Shown piece by piece: positions 17,852-25,330 of a stretch of DNA of 64,000 bases. Within the stretch, counting starts at the first letter, position 1, and each line of letters opens with the position of its first letter. The notes below the pieces were generated by a model, which worked only from the letters and a program-made list of their open reading frames with translations, was not told the DNA's origin and made no database searches. The DNA lies in the NCBI RefSeq assembly GCF_900094595.1, contig NZ_FMAD01000004.1:512876-576875 (forward strand), in the 5' to 3' direction. This DNA comes from Cupriavidus alkaliphilus. Lineage in GTDB: Bacteria; Pseudomonadota; Gammaproteobacteria; Burkholderiales; Burkholderiaceae. A program made the position numbers and the translations under genes.

Positions 17852-19456
17852 TCAGCGCTGCATCCATTCGGGCGAAGCCAGCAGCAGGGTGTTCCATTCC
17901 GCCTGCGACTCGGCCTGACTCAGCGCGGTGCGCGTGGCGGGGCCAAGGGTGGCTTCGATCGCGTCGTAGTAGAGCTTGTTGCCGATGGTCGGGAAGCGCG
18001 CCCCGCGCGGCGTGGCGCCATCGCCCGCGAATAATCCCGCCGGCCCCGAGCCGATCGCGCGCGCGATCTCGAAGCGCCGCACCATCTGCCCCGAACTGGC
18101 CCAAGCGCTTTCGGCCGACGGATAGCCGTCGGGCGCCACGTGGCCGTACAGCGGCTCGCCCAGCTGGTTCAGCCAGTTCATCACCGGGCGCAGGTTGGCT
18201 ACCTGCCGGCCTTCATACGCCAGCCGCAGCGACGACACCACGTAGACCATCGGGTCCTTGAACTTGCGCGGCGACGCGGCCGCCTGCCGGTCCAGTTCGG
18301 GCGCCAGCAGCATGGTGCGCAGCACCGCGGCGATATCGCCGTCGGTGCGCATGAAGGTCTGCGCCATGCGCTCGACCAGCGCGGCAGGCGGGTCGTCGGC
18401 GATGAAGTGAGCCGCCATCCTGGCACTGACAAAGCGCGCCGTGGCCGGCTCGCGCGCCAGCATCGACACCGCCCGCGCCACTTCGTCGAAACCGGACGGC
18501 TCGATGCGCTGGCCCAGCAGCAGCTTGGCGCCGAAGTCGTGGCGCGCGGGGTTGAACTCGAACAAGCCGTCGCTGCGGTACAGGCTTGCGCGCGCGGGGG
18601 GCAGCTTCGGCGGCGGTGTGCCGCGCAGGTTCACGCCTACGCCGGTCAGCACGCGCGCCAGCTCCTGCACGTCCTGCTGCGTATAGCGCGAGCCGCTGGG
18701 CCCACCGGAGACGCCCAGCGTATGCAGCTCCATCAGCTCGCGCGCGTAGTTCTCATTGACGCGGTTGGCGCTGCTCTGGGCATTGTCGAGATAGACCAGC
18801 ATCGCCGGCGCGGTCACCGTCGCCATCAGCAGGTCGCGGAAACGGCCGAGCGCATGCGGCCGGATGGCGCGCTCTTCGTAATCGGCCAGCAGCAGCCCGA
18901 CCTGGCCCTTGCCCGCGTAGACGTTGAAATGGTTCATCCAGAACCATGTCATCTGCTCGCGCAGCTGCGCCGGCGAATACAGCGCGCGCAGCAAGTGGCG
19001 CCGCGCCACATCGGCCACGATCTCGCGGCCCTGCATGTTGAGCGCCTGGCGCGCCTGCTGCCGGCTGGCGTCGTCCGGCAGGGCGTCGATACGCTGGCGC
19101 GCCTCGCGCGCGGCCTGGACCTGCGCGGCGGCGCCGTCGCGCAGGTTGGGCAAGGCGGCGATGGCGGCCGCCAGCTCGGGCGGATCGGCCAGCGGCATCG
19201 CCAGCTGCTGCGCGAGAAAGTCCTTGCGGCCCAGCCGGCGCAGCGCGTCCAGCGAGGCCTGGTCGGCGCCGTAGGTGACGGTATTGAGCCAGCGCAGGTC
19301 GGCGGCCGCCGTGGCGCCATGGCCGTCACCGTTGCCCGGCCCCGCCTGCAGCCCGGCACAGCCTGCCAGGCACGCGGCCAGCGCCAGCGCGGCGGCGGCG
19401 CGCCAGGCGGCAACTCGTCCGCGGCCAGGTGGTCTTGCATGCTGCACTGGATCCAT
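17852..19456 (-). CDS. DUF1800 lipoprotein, partner of DUF1501
   Basis: This 534-residue protein has a lipoprotein signal (LAACLAGCAG, lipobox Cys near residue 33) and a DUF1800 domain of helical character. Family motifs include LNTVTYGADQASLDALRRLG, MTWFWMNHFNVYAGKGQ, ARELMELHTLGV and FKDPMVYVVSSLRLAYEG. The start at ATG 19456 has AGAGGTG upstream; a longer frame starts at 19504. It is the first gene of a two-gene unit with the Tat-exported DUF1501 protein. The pair is widespread in proteobacteria and planctomycetes; no activity is established. Confidence 0.88.
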   Translation of the reverse strand: MDPVQHARPPGRGRVAAWRAAAALALAACLAGCAGLQAGPGNGDGHGATAAADLRWLNTVTYGADQASLDALRRLGRKDFLAQQLAMPLADPPELAAAIAALPNLRDGAAAQVQAAREARQRIDALPDDASRQQARQALNMQGREIVADVARRHLLRALYSPAQLREQMTWFWMNHFNVYAGKGQVGLLLADYEERAIRPHALGRFRDLLMATVTAPAMLVYLDNAQSSANRVNENYARELMELHTLGVSGGPSGSRYTQQDVQELARVLTGVGVNLRGTPPPKLPPARASLYRSDGLFEFNPARHDFGAKLLLGQRIEPSGFDEVARAVSMLAREPATARFVSARMAAHFIADDPPAALVERMAQTFMRTDGDIAAVLRTMLLAPELDRQAAASPRKFKDPMVYVVSSLRLAYEGRQVANLRPVMNWLNQLGEPLYGHVAPDGYPSAESAWASSGQMVRRFEIARAIGSGPAGLFAGDGATPRGARFPTIGNKLYYDAIEATLGPATRTALSQAESQAEWNTLLLASPEWMQR

Positions 19457-19653
19457 GTGGTTCACCTCTTCCGGTTCGATCCCCATCACCATGTTACGTG
19501 GCAAGCCCGGAGCGGTTGACGCGGCGACGCCACGCGAGTGTTACCAATGCTTTCAGTGCGAGATTGCCGGATTTGCCAAGACAGCGGCGCCGCGCCTCGC
19601 TAGCCTTGCCCTTTTCTGCCCTTTCCGCTCCCGGAGCGGAAACGCCTGACCGC

Positions 19654-20577
19654 ATGTCGCGCCCCCTGTCCACTGTCGCCTGGCTGCCCGCCATGGCCTT
19701 CGTCCTGATCTGGTCCACCGGCTTTATCGTCGGCAAGGCGATCGTGCCGCTGGCCGACACCAGCCTGTTCCTGCTGGGCCGCTTTGCCGTCGCCGGGCTG
19801 ATGTTCGCGGCGTGGTCGCTGGCCGCGCGCGCGGCATGGCCGCCGCTGCGCGAAGCGCCGCGCCACCTGCTGGCCGGGGCGCTGATGCAGGGCCTCTACC
19901 TGTGCGCCGGCTACGGCGCCGTCGCCAGGGGCCTGCCGCCGGCGATCATGGCCCTGCTGGGCGCGCTGCAGCCGCTGCTGACCGCGCTGCTTGCCATCCC
20001 CCTGCTGAAAGAGCTACCTTCCAGGCGGACCTGGCACGGCCTGGCGCTGGGTGCGCTCGGCGTTGCACTGGTGGTCGCCCCTGCGTTGCAGGCCGGCCCG
20101 CACGGCGCGGCCAGTTCGGTATCGCCGGCGACGGTGTTGCTGGGCGTGCTGGCCATTGTCTCCATCACCATGGGAACCCTGTTGCAGAAAACCGCCATCG
20201 CCGCCTGTGACCTGCGCGCCAGCTCGGCGTGGCAGAACCTGGGCGCCATGCTGGTCGCCGCCGCGATGGTGGCGATCCAGGCAGCCAGCGCGCCGCTGCA
20301 CTGGCACGGCGGCCCGGCTCTGTGGGCCGGGCTGGCCTGGGCCGCCATCGGCCTGTCCGGCGCCGGCACCTGGCTGCTGGTGAGCCTGGTGCGGCGCGGC
20401 CAGGCCGCCAATGCCGCGGCGCTGATGTTCCTGGCGCCACCGCTGGCGGCGGTTCAGGCCTGGCTGCTGTTCGGCGAGCGCCTCGGTGCAGTGCAGATAT
20501 TTGGCATGGCGGTGGCAGGGGCCGGCGTCTGGCTGTGCCAGACCCGTGGCAGGATGCGGCATGCCGAAGCCCGCTGA
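19654..20577 (+). CDS. DMT-superfamily (EamA) exporter
   Basis: This 307-residue inner-membrane protein has ten predicted helices in two EamA repeats, the pattern of drug/metabolite transporters that usually export amino acids or other metabolites. Typical segments are FVLIWSTGFIVGKAIVPLAD at the start and FLAPPLAAVQAWLLFGERL in the second repeat. The ATG at 19654 gives the normal family N terminus, while the frame extends upstream without a ribosome site. Its 3' end overlaps the AraC regulator by 17 bp, so that regulator probably controls it. Substrate unknown. Confidence 0.85.
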   Translation: MSRPLSTVAWLPAMAFVLIWSTGFIVGKAIVPLADTSLFLLGRFAVAGLMFAAWSLAARAAWPPLREAPRHLLAGALMQGLYLCAGYGAVARGLPPAIMALLGALQPLLTALLAIPLLKELPSRRTWHGLALGALGVALVVAPALQAGPHGAASSVSPATVLLGVLAIVSITMGTLLQKTAIAACDLRASSAWQNLGAMLVAAAMVAIQAASAPLHWHGGPALWAGLAWAAIGLSGAGTWLLVSLVRRGQAANAAALMFLAPPLAAVQAWLLFGERLGAVQIFGMAVAGAGVWLCQTRGRMRHAEAR

Positions 20578-21325
20578 AGCGCGCGCCGCGCCGCTGGTGG
20601 AGCACCGGCGCTACCGGCCGCAGCCGGAGGGCCACCAGCACGGCTACCACCAGCTGCTGTTCGGCCTGGCCGGCGCCTCCGAACTGGAGCTCGACGGCCA
20701 TCTCTACCGCGTTAACGACCGCACCGGCCTGATCGTGCCGGCCGGCAGCCATCATGACTACATGGGCTACCAGGGGAACCTGCAGCTGGTCGCGGACTTC
20801 CCCGCGCAATCGGTGGCGCTGCCCGCGCGGCTGATGGCGCGTCCGCGCGCGTTCGCGCTGGAGGGCGCCTTTGGCAACCGGGTGCGGGCCCTGGCGGCGG
20901 GGCGCACGGCGTGCGCGGCACGCGCGCCGCAGGCAGACTGGCAGGTCGCGGCAACCCTGGCCGCGACGCTGGCCGACAGCCTCGGCATGCCCGCGGACCG
21001 CGATGTCTTTCCGCTGATGGCCGTCGATGCCTACCTGCGCGCCAACCTGGCCGCGCCGCTGCGCGTGCCGGAACTGGCCGCGCATTTCGGCTGGAGCGTG
21101 CGGCGCTTCCAGACCCTGTTCGCCGAGGCTTTCGGCGATACCCCGCACCGCTACCAGACCCGCCTCCGGCTGGATCGTGCGCTGCTGTGGCTGTCGAACT
21201 CCCGGCTGCCGCTGGCCGAGATCGCGCTGATGTCAGGCTATCCGGACCAGACCACGTTCACGCGCAGCTTCACGCGGCGCTTCGGGCTGCCGCCGGGGGC
21301 ATGGCGGGCGGCCGCGCGCAGGTAA
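20561..21325 (+). CDS. AraC-family transcriptional regulator
   Basis: This 254-residue protein has an N-terminal cupin-like sensing domain (HQHGYHQLLFGLAGASELEL, LIVPAGSHHDYMG) and a C-terminal AraC DNA-binding domain with two helix-turn-helix units (VPELAAHFGWSVRRFQTLFAEAF and ALMSGYPDQTTFTRSFTRRFG). It starts 17 bp inside the end of the DMT exporter gene, which suggests translational coupling and local control of that exporter. Possible ligands are small amphipathic compounds or amino acids, as for other cupin-AraC proteins; the sequence does not say which. Confidence 0.88.
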   Translation: MPKPAEARAAPLVEHRRYRPQPEGHQHGYHQLLFGLAGASELELDGHLYRVNDRTGLIVPAGSHHDYMGYQGNLQLVADFPAQSVALPARLMARPRAFALEGAFGNRVRALAAGRTACAARAPQADWQVAATLAATLADSLGMPADRDVFPLMAVDAYLRANLAAPLRVPELAAHFGWSVRRFQTLFAEAFGDTPHRYQTRLRLDRALLWLSNSRLPLAEIALMSGYPDQTTFTRSFTRRFGLPPGAWRAAARR

Positions 21326-21358
21326 CAACGAGGGTGCTGGCCGCCTTGCGCGACCGGA

Positions 21359-21808
21359 TTACCGCGAGACAATATCCTTGCGCATCGGCCCCAGAATACC
21401 CAGCAACTCCTTCTGCTCGCGCGCCGGCACCTTGAACTTGTTGAGCGATTTCACCAGGTCGTCGACCAGCGCATCGAACTCGTCGTTGCTGATGGCCATG
21501 CCGGCATGGGCGGTTCTCATATCGCGTCCCGAATAGGTGCAGGGCCCGCCGGAACCCGCGCAGATCTGTTCGACCAGCCTGGTCTTCAGCCGCGGAATAT
21601 TGGCATTGGCGAACTTGGCATTGATGCGCGTGTCGGTCGCCACGTTGCCGACAAAGTCGTCGACCACCGCGGTAATGGCCTGCATGCCGCCAAGCCGGTC
21701 ATATAACGACGAAGTCGTGGCAGGCTTGGCACGATCCGGCGTTGCGCAACCGGCAAGCCCCAGCACCGCCGCCACAACAAAACCGCACAGAACAGGCGAG
21801 ATACGCAT
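21359..21808 (-). CDS. Group 1 truncated haemoglobin with lipoprotein signal
   Basis: This 149-residue protein has an N-terminal lipoprotein signal (VVAAVLGLAGCATPD, Cys near residue 20) followed by a group 1 truncated globin of about 120 residues. Landmarks are SLYDRLGGMQAITAVVDDF (helices A-B), FANANIPRLKTRLVEQICAG (helix E region) and MRTAHAGMAISNDEFDALV with the proximal (F8) His. The ATG at 21808 has AGGAGG upstream. Truncated globins bind O2/NO; the lipobox places this one on the periplasmic face of a membrane rather than in the cytoplasm. It is monocistronic. Confidence 0.88.
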   Translation of the reverse strand: MRISPVLCGFVVAAVLGLAGCATPDRAKPATTSSLYDRLGGMQAITAVVDDFVGNVATDTRINAKFANANIPRLKTRLVEQICAGSGGPCTYSGRDMRTAHAGMAISNDEFDALVDDLVKSLNKFKVPAREQKELLGILGPMRKDIVSR

Positions 21809-22020
21809 GGCTGCCTCCTTCCTTAACCCGGTAGCTGCGGGATCGGAGCCAGTGCCGCGGCGCAAATTGCATTGACCGCATGCGGGGATAGCGCAGACAG
21901 CGCCGGCTTCGGCTGTTTCAGCATAGCAGGTTGGTTCCGCTTTGCTTTCCAGCCGATGACGGCATGGCGCTTTCGATACCAAACGGCTAGAGTCGGAGAC
22001 GACAAGACACGGACGCGGCC

Positions 22021-22824
22021 ATGCCCAAGCCCCAGATTCTTACCTATGTCGACGCCGGCGCGTCGGACTGGACCGCATGCCTGATGCGAACCATCGGCCA
22101 TCAGCTGCCTGCAGGGGCCTATGAAATCCGCGCGGTGATGGCAAGCGAGATCCGGCACGACGCCACGCTGTTCGACGATGCGGTGATGTTCGTCATGCCG
22201 GGCGGCGCCGACCTGCCCTATTGCGCCTTGCTGAATGGCGCGCCGAACGCGCGCATCCGGCAATTTATCGAACAGGGCGGCGCCTACCTGGGGATATGCG
22301 CGGGCGCCTACTACGCATGCCGCGAACTGGCATTCCATGCCGGCACCCGCGGTGCAATCTGCGGCCCGCGCGAACTGCGGCTGGTGGATGCGGTGGCCGT
22401 CGGCTCGCTGCCAGAACTGACCGGCGGCAAGCTCTATGACGGCACCCCGCGCACCACGGCCGCGGTGGAACTGCGGACCACCGACAAGCTGACCGAAGTC
22501 CCGCTGTCGGTCTACACGCATTACCACGGCGGCTGCCGCTTCGACTTCGCCGACACCCCCGGCCCCGGGACCGAGGTCCTGGCCGTCTACGCGGGCATCC
22601 CCGGCACGCCGCCCGCCATCGTCAGCGCACAGGTCGGCAAGGGCCGCGCGCTGCTGAGCGGGGTCCACCTGGAGATTTCGGAGCGGGAGTGCAAGGATGC
22701 GTTGCGCGGACACAGCGATATGTCCGAATACCTCCACGTGTGCGACCGGCTGGCGCAAACGGGCGATGCGCGCCTGGCGGTGTTTCGGCGGTTGCTGGCG
22801 CAGGGTGGGCTGTCGCTTGGCTGA
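22021..22824 (+). CDS. BPL_N (glutamine-amidotransferase-like) domain protein
   Basis: This 267-residue protein matches the BPL_N family, the class I glutamine-amidotransferase-like domain found at the N terminus of eukaryotic biotin-protein ligases and as a stand-alone bacterial protein. The nucleophile elbow is YLGICAGAYYAC, with Cys near residue 98, preceded by VMFVMPGGADLPY. No biotin-ligase or BCCP-binding domain is present, so it should not be called a biotin ligase. It is convergent with the next gene and has no obvious operon partner. Function unknown, probably an amidase or a non-enzymatic ligand binder. Confidence 0.8.
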   Translation: MPKPQILTYVDAGASDWTACLMRTIGHQLPAGAYEIRAVMASEIRHDATLFDDAVMFVMPGGADLPYCALLNGAPNARIRQFIEQGGAYLGICAGAYYACRELAFHAGTRGAICGPRELRLVDAVAVGSLPELTGGKLYDGTPRTTAAVELRTTDKLTEVPLSVYTHYHGGCRFDFADTPGPGTEVLAVYAGIPGTPPAIVSAQVGKGRALLSGVHLEISERECKDALRGHSDMSEYLHVCDRLAQTGDARLAVFRRLLAQGGLSLG

Positions 22825-22836
22825 AAGGGCCGCAGC

Positions 22837-23991
22837 CTAGCGCGTCATCTTCCCCGCCGCATCCCCGGTAAAGTGATAAAGGTGCGTATTGTCCGGCGCC
22901 TCGCTGATGCCCTCGCCGCTCGGACGGAATTCGATATGGCGCTGGAATTTTTCGCTGTCGGCCCGGGCGTCGCGCTCGGCGGCCCGCAGCGCCCCGGCAT
23001 AGGGCATGGGGTCCTTCGATGTCTCGATTTCCAGCAGCAAGGTCTGTTCGTTGACCCGCACGCTGTACTTGCCGAGATTGAACAGCAGGTACATCGCCAG
23101 CAGGTTGTCATAGTCCTGGTAAGCCCCGGCTTCGCGGCGAAAGTCGAGCGACAGCACCGAGGGAAAGCGGTCAGGCAGGTCCTTGAAGGCGATTTTTTCT
23201 TCCTCTTGCGGATCGACATAGGTCGAGCCGCGGTACTTCTTGTACAGCACCACGTCCATGCCATAGCTGCGCTGGCCCCATTCCCGGATCAGCTTCATCG
23301 CCATCTCGGTCGGGATATTGGCGGTGGCTGCCGCGACCATGCGCTGCCCTGAAAACAGCGTCGCGCCGGTCACTGCCAGGTCGCGGTAGCCGGCGCCATA
23401 CTTGAAAGCGGCGCCGATGGTCTTGGCGCAGTTCAGGCGCAGGTAGTCGTAGCGGATCGGCCCGTGGTGATATTCGGTATTGCTGCGTTGCTGGTGATAG
23501 TCGTCGTTGATGCGGCGGAAATAAGCGGCCAGCGCCGCCTTGTCCGCCGCCGGCACGCCATAGACCCGCACCCCGATGACCGAGCGCTTGTAGATTTCGC
23601 CGAAGTCGAGCCCGAACGATGCGGTATCGGCGACCGTGGATACGGTCTTGAACAGATATTCCTGCTTGGGGATAGCGATCATCAGATCGGTGGTGTAGCG
23701 GCCGCCAGCGTGGGCGGGGTCGCGGTCCGCGTAGAAGTTGGCCGAGTACACCCGCTCTTCGCCCGCCGCATCATCGCGCAGTGCCAGCGCGATATGGCCG
23801 GCGGATCCGCCCTTGGAGGTGCCGAAGCTGATCAGCAGCTCCAGGTCATACGGGTCTTCGCGCAGCCGTGACGCGATCTGATCGAGGTTGGCGGGCTCCG
23901 GCCCGCCCTTGCTGCCGAATTCGCTGGCCAGCGCCAACCGCGGCAAGAGCAACACCATCGCGACAAACCACAGCACCGACCGCATTCTCAT
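22837..23991 (-). CDS. Exported protein with DUF4105-like His/Cys arrangement
   Basis: This 384-residue protein has a Sec signal (MRMRSVLWFVAMVLLLPRLALA) and a periplasmic domain I do not recognise with certainty. The region HIALALRDD (about residue 67) and the later RLNCAKTIGAAFKYG (about residue 190) resemble the His and Cys positions of DUF4105/Lnb-type circularly permuted papain folds. The C-terminal third (from about residue 250) is charged and may be a separate domain. The ATG at 23991 is preceded by GGGGAAA. Possibly a thiol acyltransferase or peptidase of the envelope; confidence in the fold is low, in the gene high. Confidence 0.7.
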   Translation of the reverse strand: MRMRSVLWFVAMVLLLPRLALASEFGSKGGPEPANLDQIASRLREDPYDLELLISFGTSKGGSAGHIALALRDDAAGEERVYSANFYADRDPAHAGGRYTTDLMIAIPKQEYLFKTVSTVADTASFGLDFGEIYKRSVIGVRVYGVPAADKAALAAYFRRINDDYHQQRSNTEYHHGPIRYDYLRLNCAKTIGAAFKYGAGYRDLAVTGATLFSGQRMVAAATANIPTEMAMKLIREWGQRSYGMDVVLYKKYRGSTYVDPQEEEKIAFKDLPDRFPSVLSLDFRREAGAYQDYDNLLAMYLLFNLGKYSVRVNEQTLLLEIETSKDPMPYAGALRAAERDARADSEKFQRHIEFRPSGEGISEAPDNTHLYHFTGDAAGKMTR

Positions 23992-24089
23992 TATTTCCCC
24001 CGATTCTGGACGTCCCAGGGCATGACCATGACATGCCGACGATACCATGCTGCCCATCGCCACGGCCCACCCCTGCCCCGGCGATCCGG

Positions 24090-24168
24090 TACAATGCCCT
24101 GCTTTCGAGGACGACCTCGCCCGCACCGGGTATGAATGTCCGGGACGGCCCGGCTCTTGATCAAGGAG
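24090..24168 (+). promoter_or_regulatory. Guanidine-II (mini-ykkC) riboswitch with -10 box
   Basis: Two short hairpins with ACGR tetraloops stand in tandem: CGAGG-ACGA-CCTCG (24106-24119) and CCGGG-ACGG-CCCGG (24140-24153), separated by 20 nt. This is exactly the mini-ykkC architecture, whose paired ACGR loops bind guanidinium. A TACAAT -10 box (24090-24095) would start the RNA just before hairpin 1. The ribosome site AAGGAG (24163-24168) follows hairpin 2 by 9 nt, which suggests translational control of the guanidinium exporter gene starting at 24174. Confidence 0.85.
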
Positions 24169-24173
24169 CCATC

Positions 24174-24488
24174 ATGGCTTGGATATATCTCGTCATCGCC
24201 GGAGTGCTCGAGGTGCTTTGGGCATACTCCATGAAGCTGTCCGAAGGCTTTTCGCGCCCCGGCTACTCGGCCATCACCATCGTGGCCATGATTGCCAGCT
24301 TCGCCCTGCTATCCCTGTCAATGAAAACCCTGCCGCTCGGCACGGCCTACACCATCTGGACCGGCATCGGCGCCGTGGGCGCGTTCCTGGTGGGGCTGTT
24401 CGTGCTGGGCGAACCGGCCAGCGCGCCCAGGATCCTGGCGGCGGGACTGATTGTCAGCGGACTCGTGATGATGAAAATGACCTCCTGA
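24174..24488 (+). CDS. sugE: SMR-family guanidinium exporter (SugE/Gdx)
   Basis: This 104-residue protein has four membrane helices and is a small multidrug resistance family member of the SugE/Gdx branch. The helix-1 motif LVIAGVLEVLWAYSMKLSEG contains the essential Glu (Glu13), and LPLGTAYTIWTGIGAVGAFL in helix 3 with the following GEPASAPRI are typical. Gdx proteins act as antiparallel dimers that exchange guanidinium for protons. The guanidine-II riboswitch directly upstream strongly supports that substrate over drugs. The start at 24174 follows AAGGAG. It is monocistronic and convergent with the BcsS-like gene. Confidence 0.95.
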   Translation: MAWIYLVIAGVLEVLWAYSMKLSEGFSRPGYSAITIVAMIASFALLSLSMKTLPLGTAYTIWTGIGAVGAFLVGLFVLGEPASAPRILAAGLIVSGLVMMKMTS

Positions 24489-24489
24489 C

Positions 24490-24528
24490 GGTCCGGCATC
24501 GGGCCCGCCTTGCCGAAGCGGGCGGACC
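24490..24528. terminator. Hairpin between convergent sugE and bcsS-like genes
   Basis: GGTCC and GCCCGC on the left pair with GCGGGC and GGACC on the right (24490-24494, 24503-24508, 24518-24528), leaving an 8-nt bulge in the left arm and a 9-nt loop. It begins 2 nt after the sugE stop codon. There is no T run, so it is a candidate bidirectional terminator only. Confidence 0.45.
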
Positions 24529-24588
24529 AGCTTGCGATTCCGCCCCTCGATTGCCGGCGCGGTCGGCGCCGGCGCATCCGGGGTGTCC

Positions 24589-25317
24589 TCAGAACGCCTT
24601 GCTCAGCTCCAGCCCGCCATAGAAGGCACGCGGCTCGCCCGCTGTCTTCTTGGCGCCGCCGAAGAATCCCAGGTTCACGCCCTTGCCGATGGCAATACCG
24701 GTCACGACCAGGCCACCTTGCGTGGCGTGGTAGAACGGGTCGCCGTGCTTGATGAATTCCACGCCTGCCCAGGCCTCGCCAAAGACCTTGTAGAGCAGGC
24801 GGCCGCGCGCCCAGTAGGCCTTGGGTCCAAAGTTGTAGCTGGCGATGCCGTTGACTGCCCAGTTCCGCGCAAATTCCTGTTGCCCCAGCACGGTCAGCGC
24901 GACACCCCATTCGCCGCCGTCGGACCGGTTGTCCGCGCCCTCGGGCGATACCCGGTTGTAGCGGTAGCGAGCCCCGACCGAGGCCTCGGCCCAGCCGGTT
25001 GCCCAGCCCTTCTGCACGCCCAGCGCAGCCTCGGCGGACTGGCCGTTTACCGACACGGTGGTACCGTTCGCACCATACTTGTAGTGGTAATCGCTGACCA
25101 CGAGCTTCTGCGTCAGGAATGGCACAGGCAGGAGATTGCCGGTAATGCCGGCGTATTCGCTGCGCTCGCCGCCGCCGGCAAGGCTTGCGCCGCCGAACAG
25201 AAAGGGGCCCGCGGCCGCCGGCAGCGAGGCCAGCAGCAGGGCCAGCGGCAATAAGCCGCCGCGGAGGATCGCTGCAAGCCGCCGGCACGCTGCGCCATGG
25301 CCTCTGTACGCCATCAT
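24589..25317 (-). CDS. Outer-membrane beta-barrel protein, BcsS-like
   Basis: This 242-residue protein has an N-terminal signal (LLPLALLLASLPAAAGP) and a mature part made of alternating Gly/aromatic strands ending in Phe (GGLELSKAF), as expected for an outer-membrane barrel. It resembles BcsS proteins that accompany cellulose synthases in alphaproteobacteria: GGGERSEYAGITGN, GWAEASVGARYRYNRV, GGEWGVALTVLGQQEF. It starts 13 bp after the cellulose-synthase-like gene, so it is probably the outer-membrane partner of that enzyme. The start could be the ATG at 25317 or one codon later. Confidence 0.65.
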   Translation of the reverse strand: MMAYRGHGAACRRLAAILRGGLLPLALLLASLPAAAGPFLFGGASLAGGGERSEYAGITGNLLPVPFLTQKLVVSDYHYKYGANGTTVSVNGQSAEAALGVQKGWATGWAEASVGARYRYNRVSPEGADNRSDGGEWGVALTVLGQQEFARNWAVNGIASYNFGPKAYWARGRLLYKVFGEAWAGVEFIKHGDPFYHATQGGLVVTGIAIGKGVNLGFFGGAKKTAGEPRAFYGGLELSKAF

Positions 25318-25330
25318 GAAGTTTCCCAGG

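Noticed and set aside
22021..22824. Annotation as biotin-protein ligase
   Set aside because: Only the BPL_N amidotransferase-like domain is present; there is no catalytic ligase domain.
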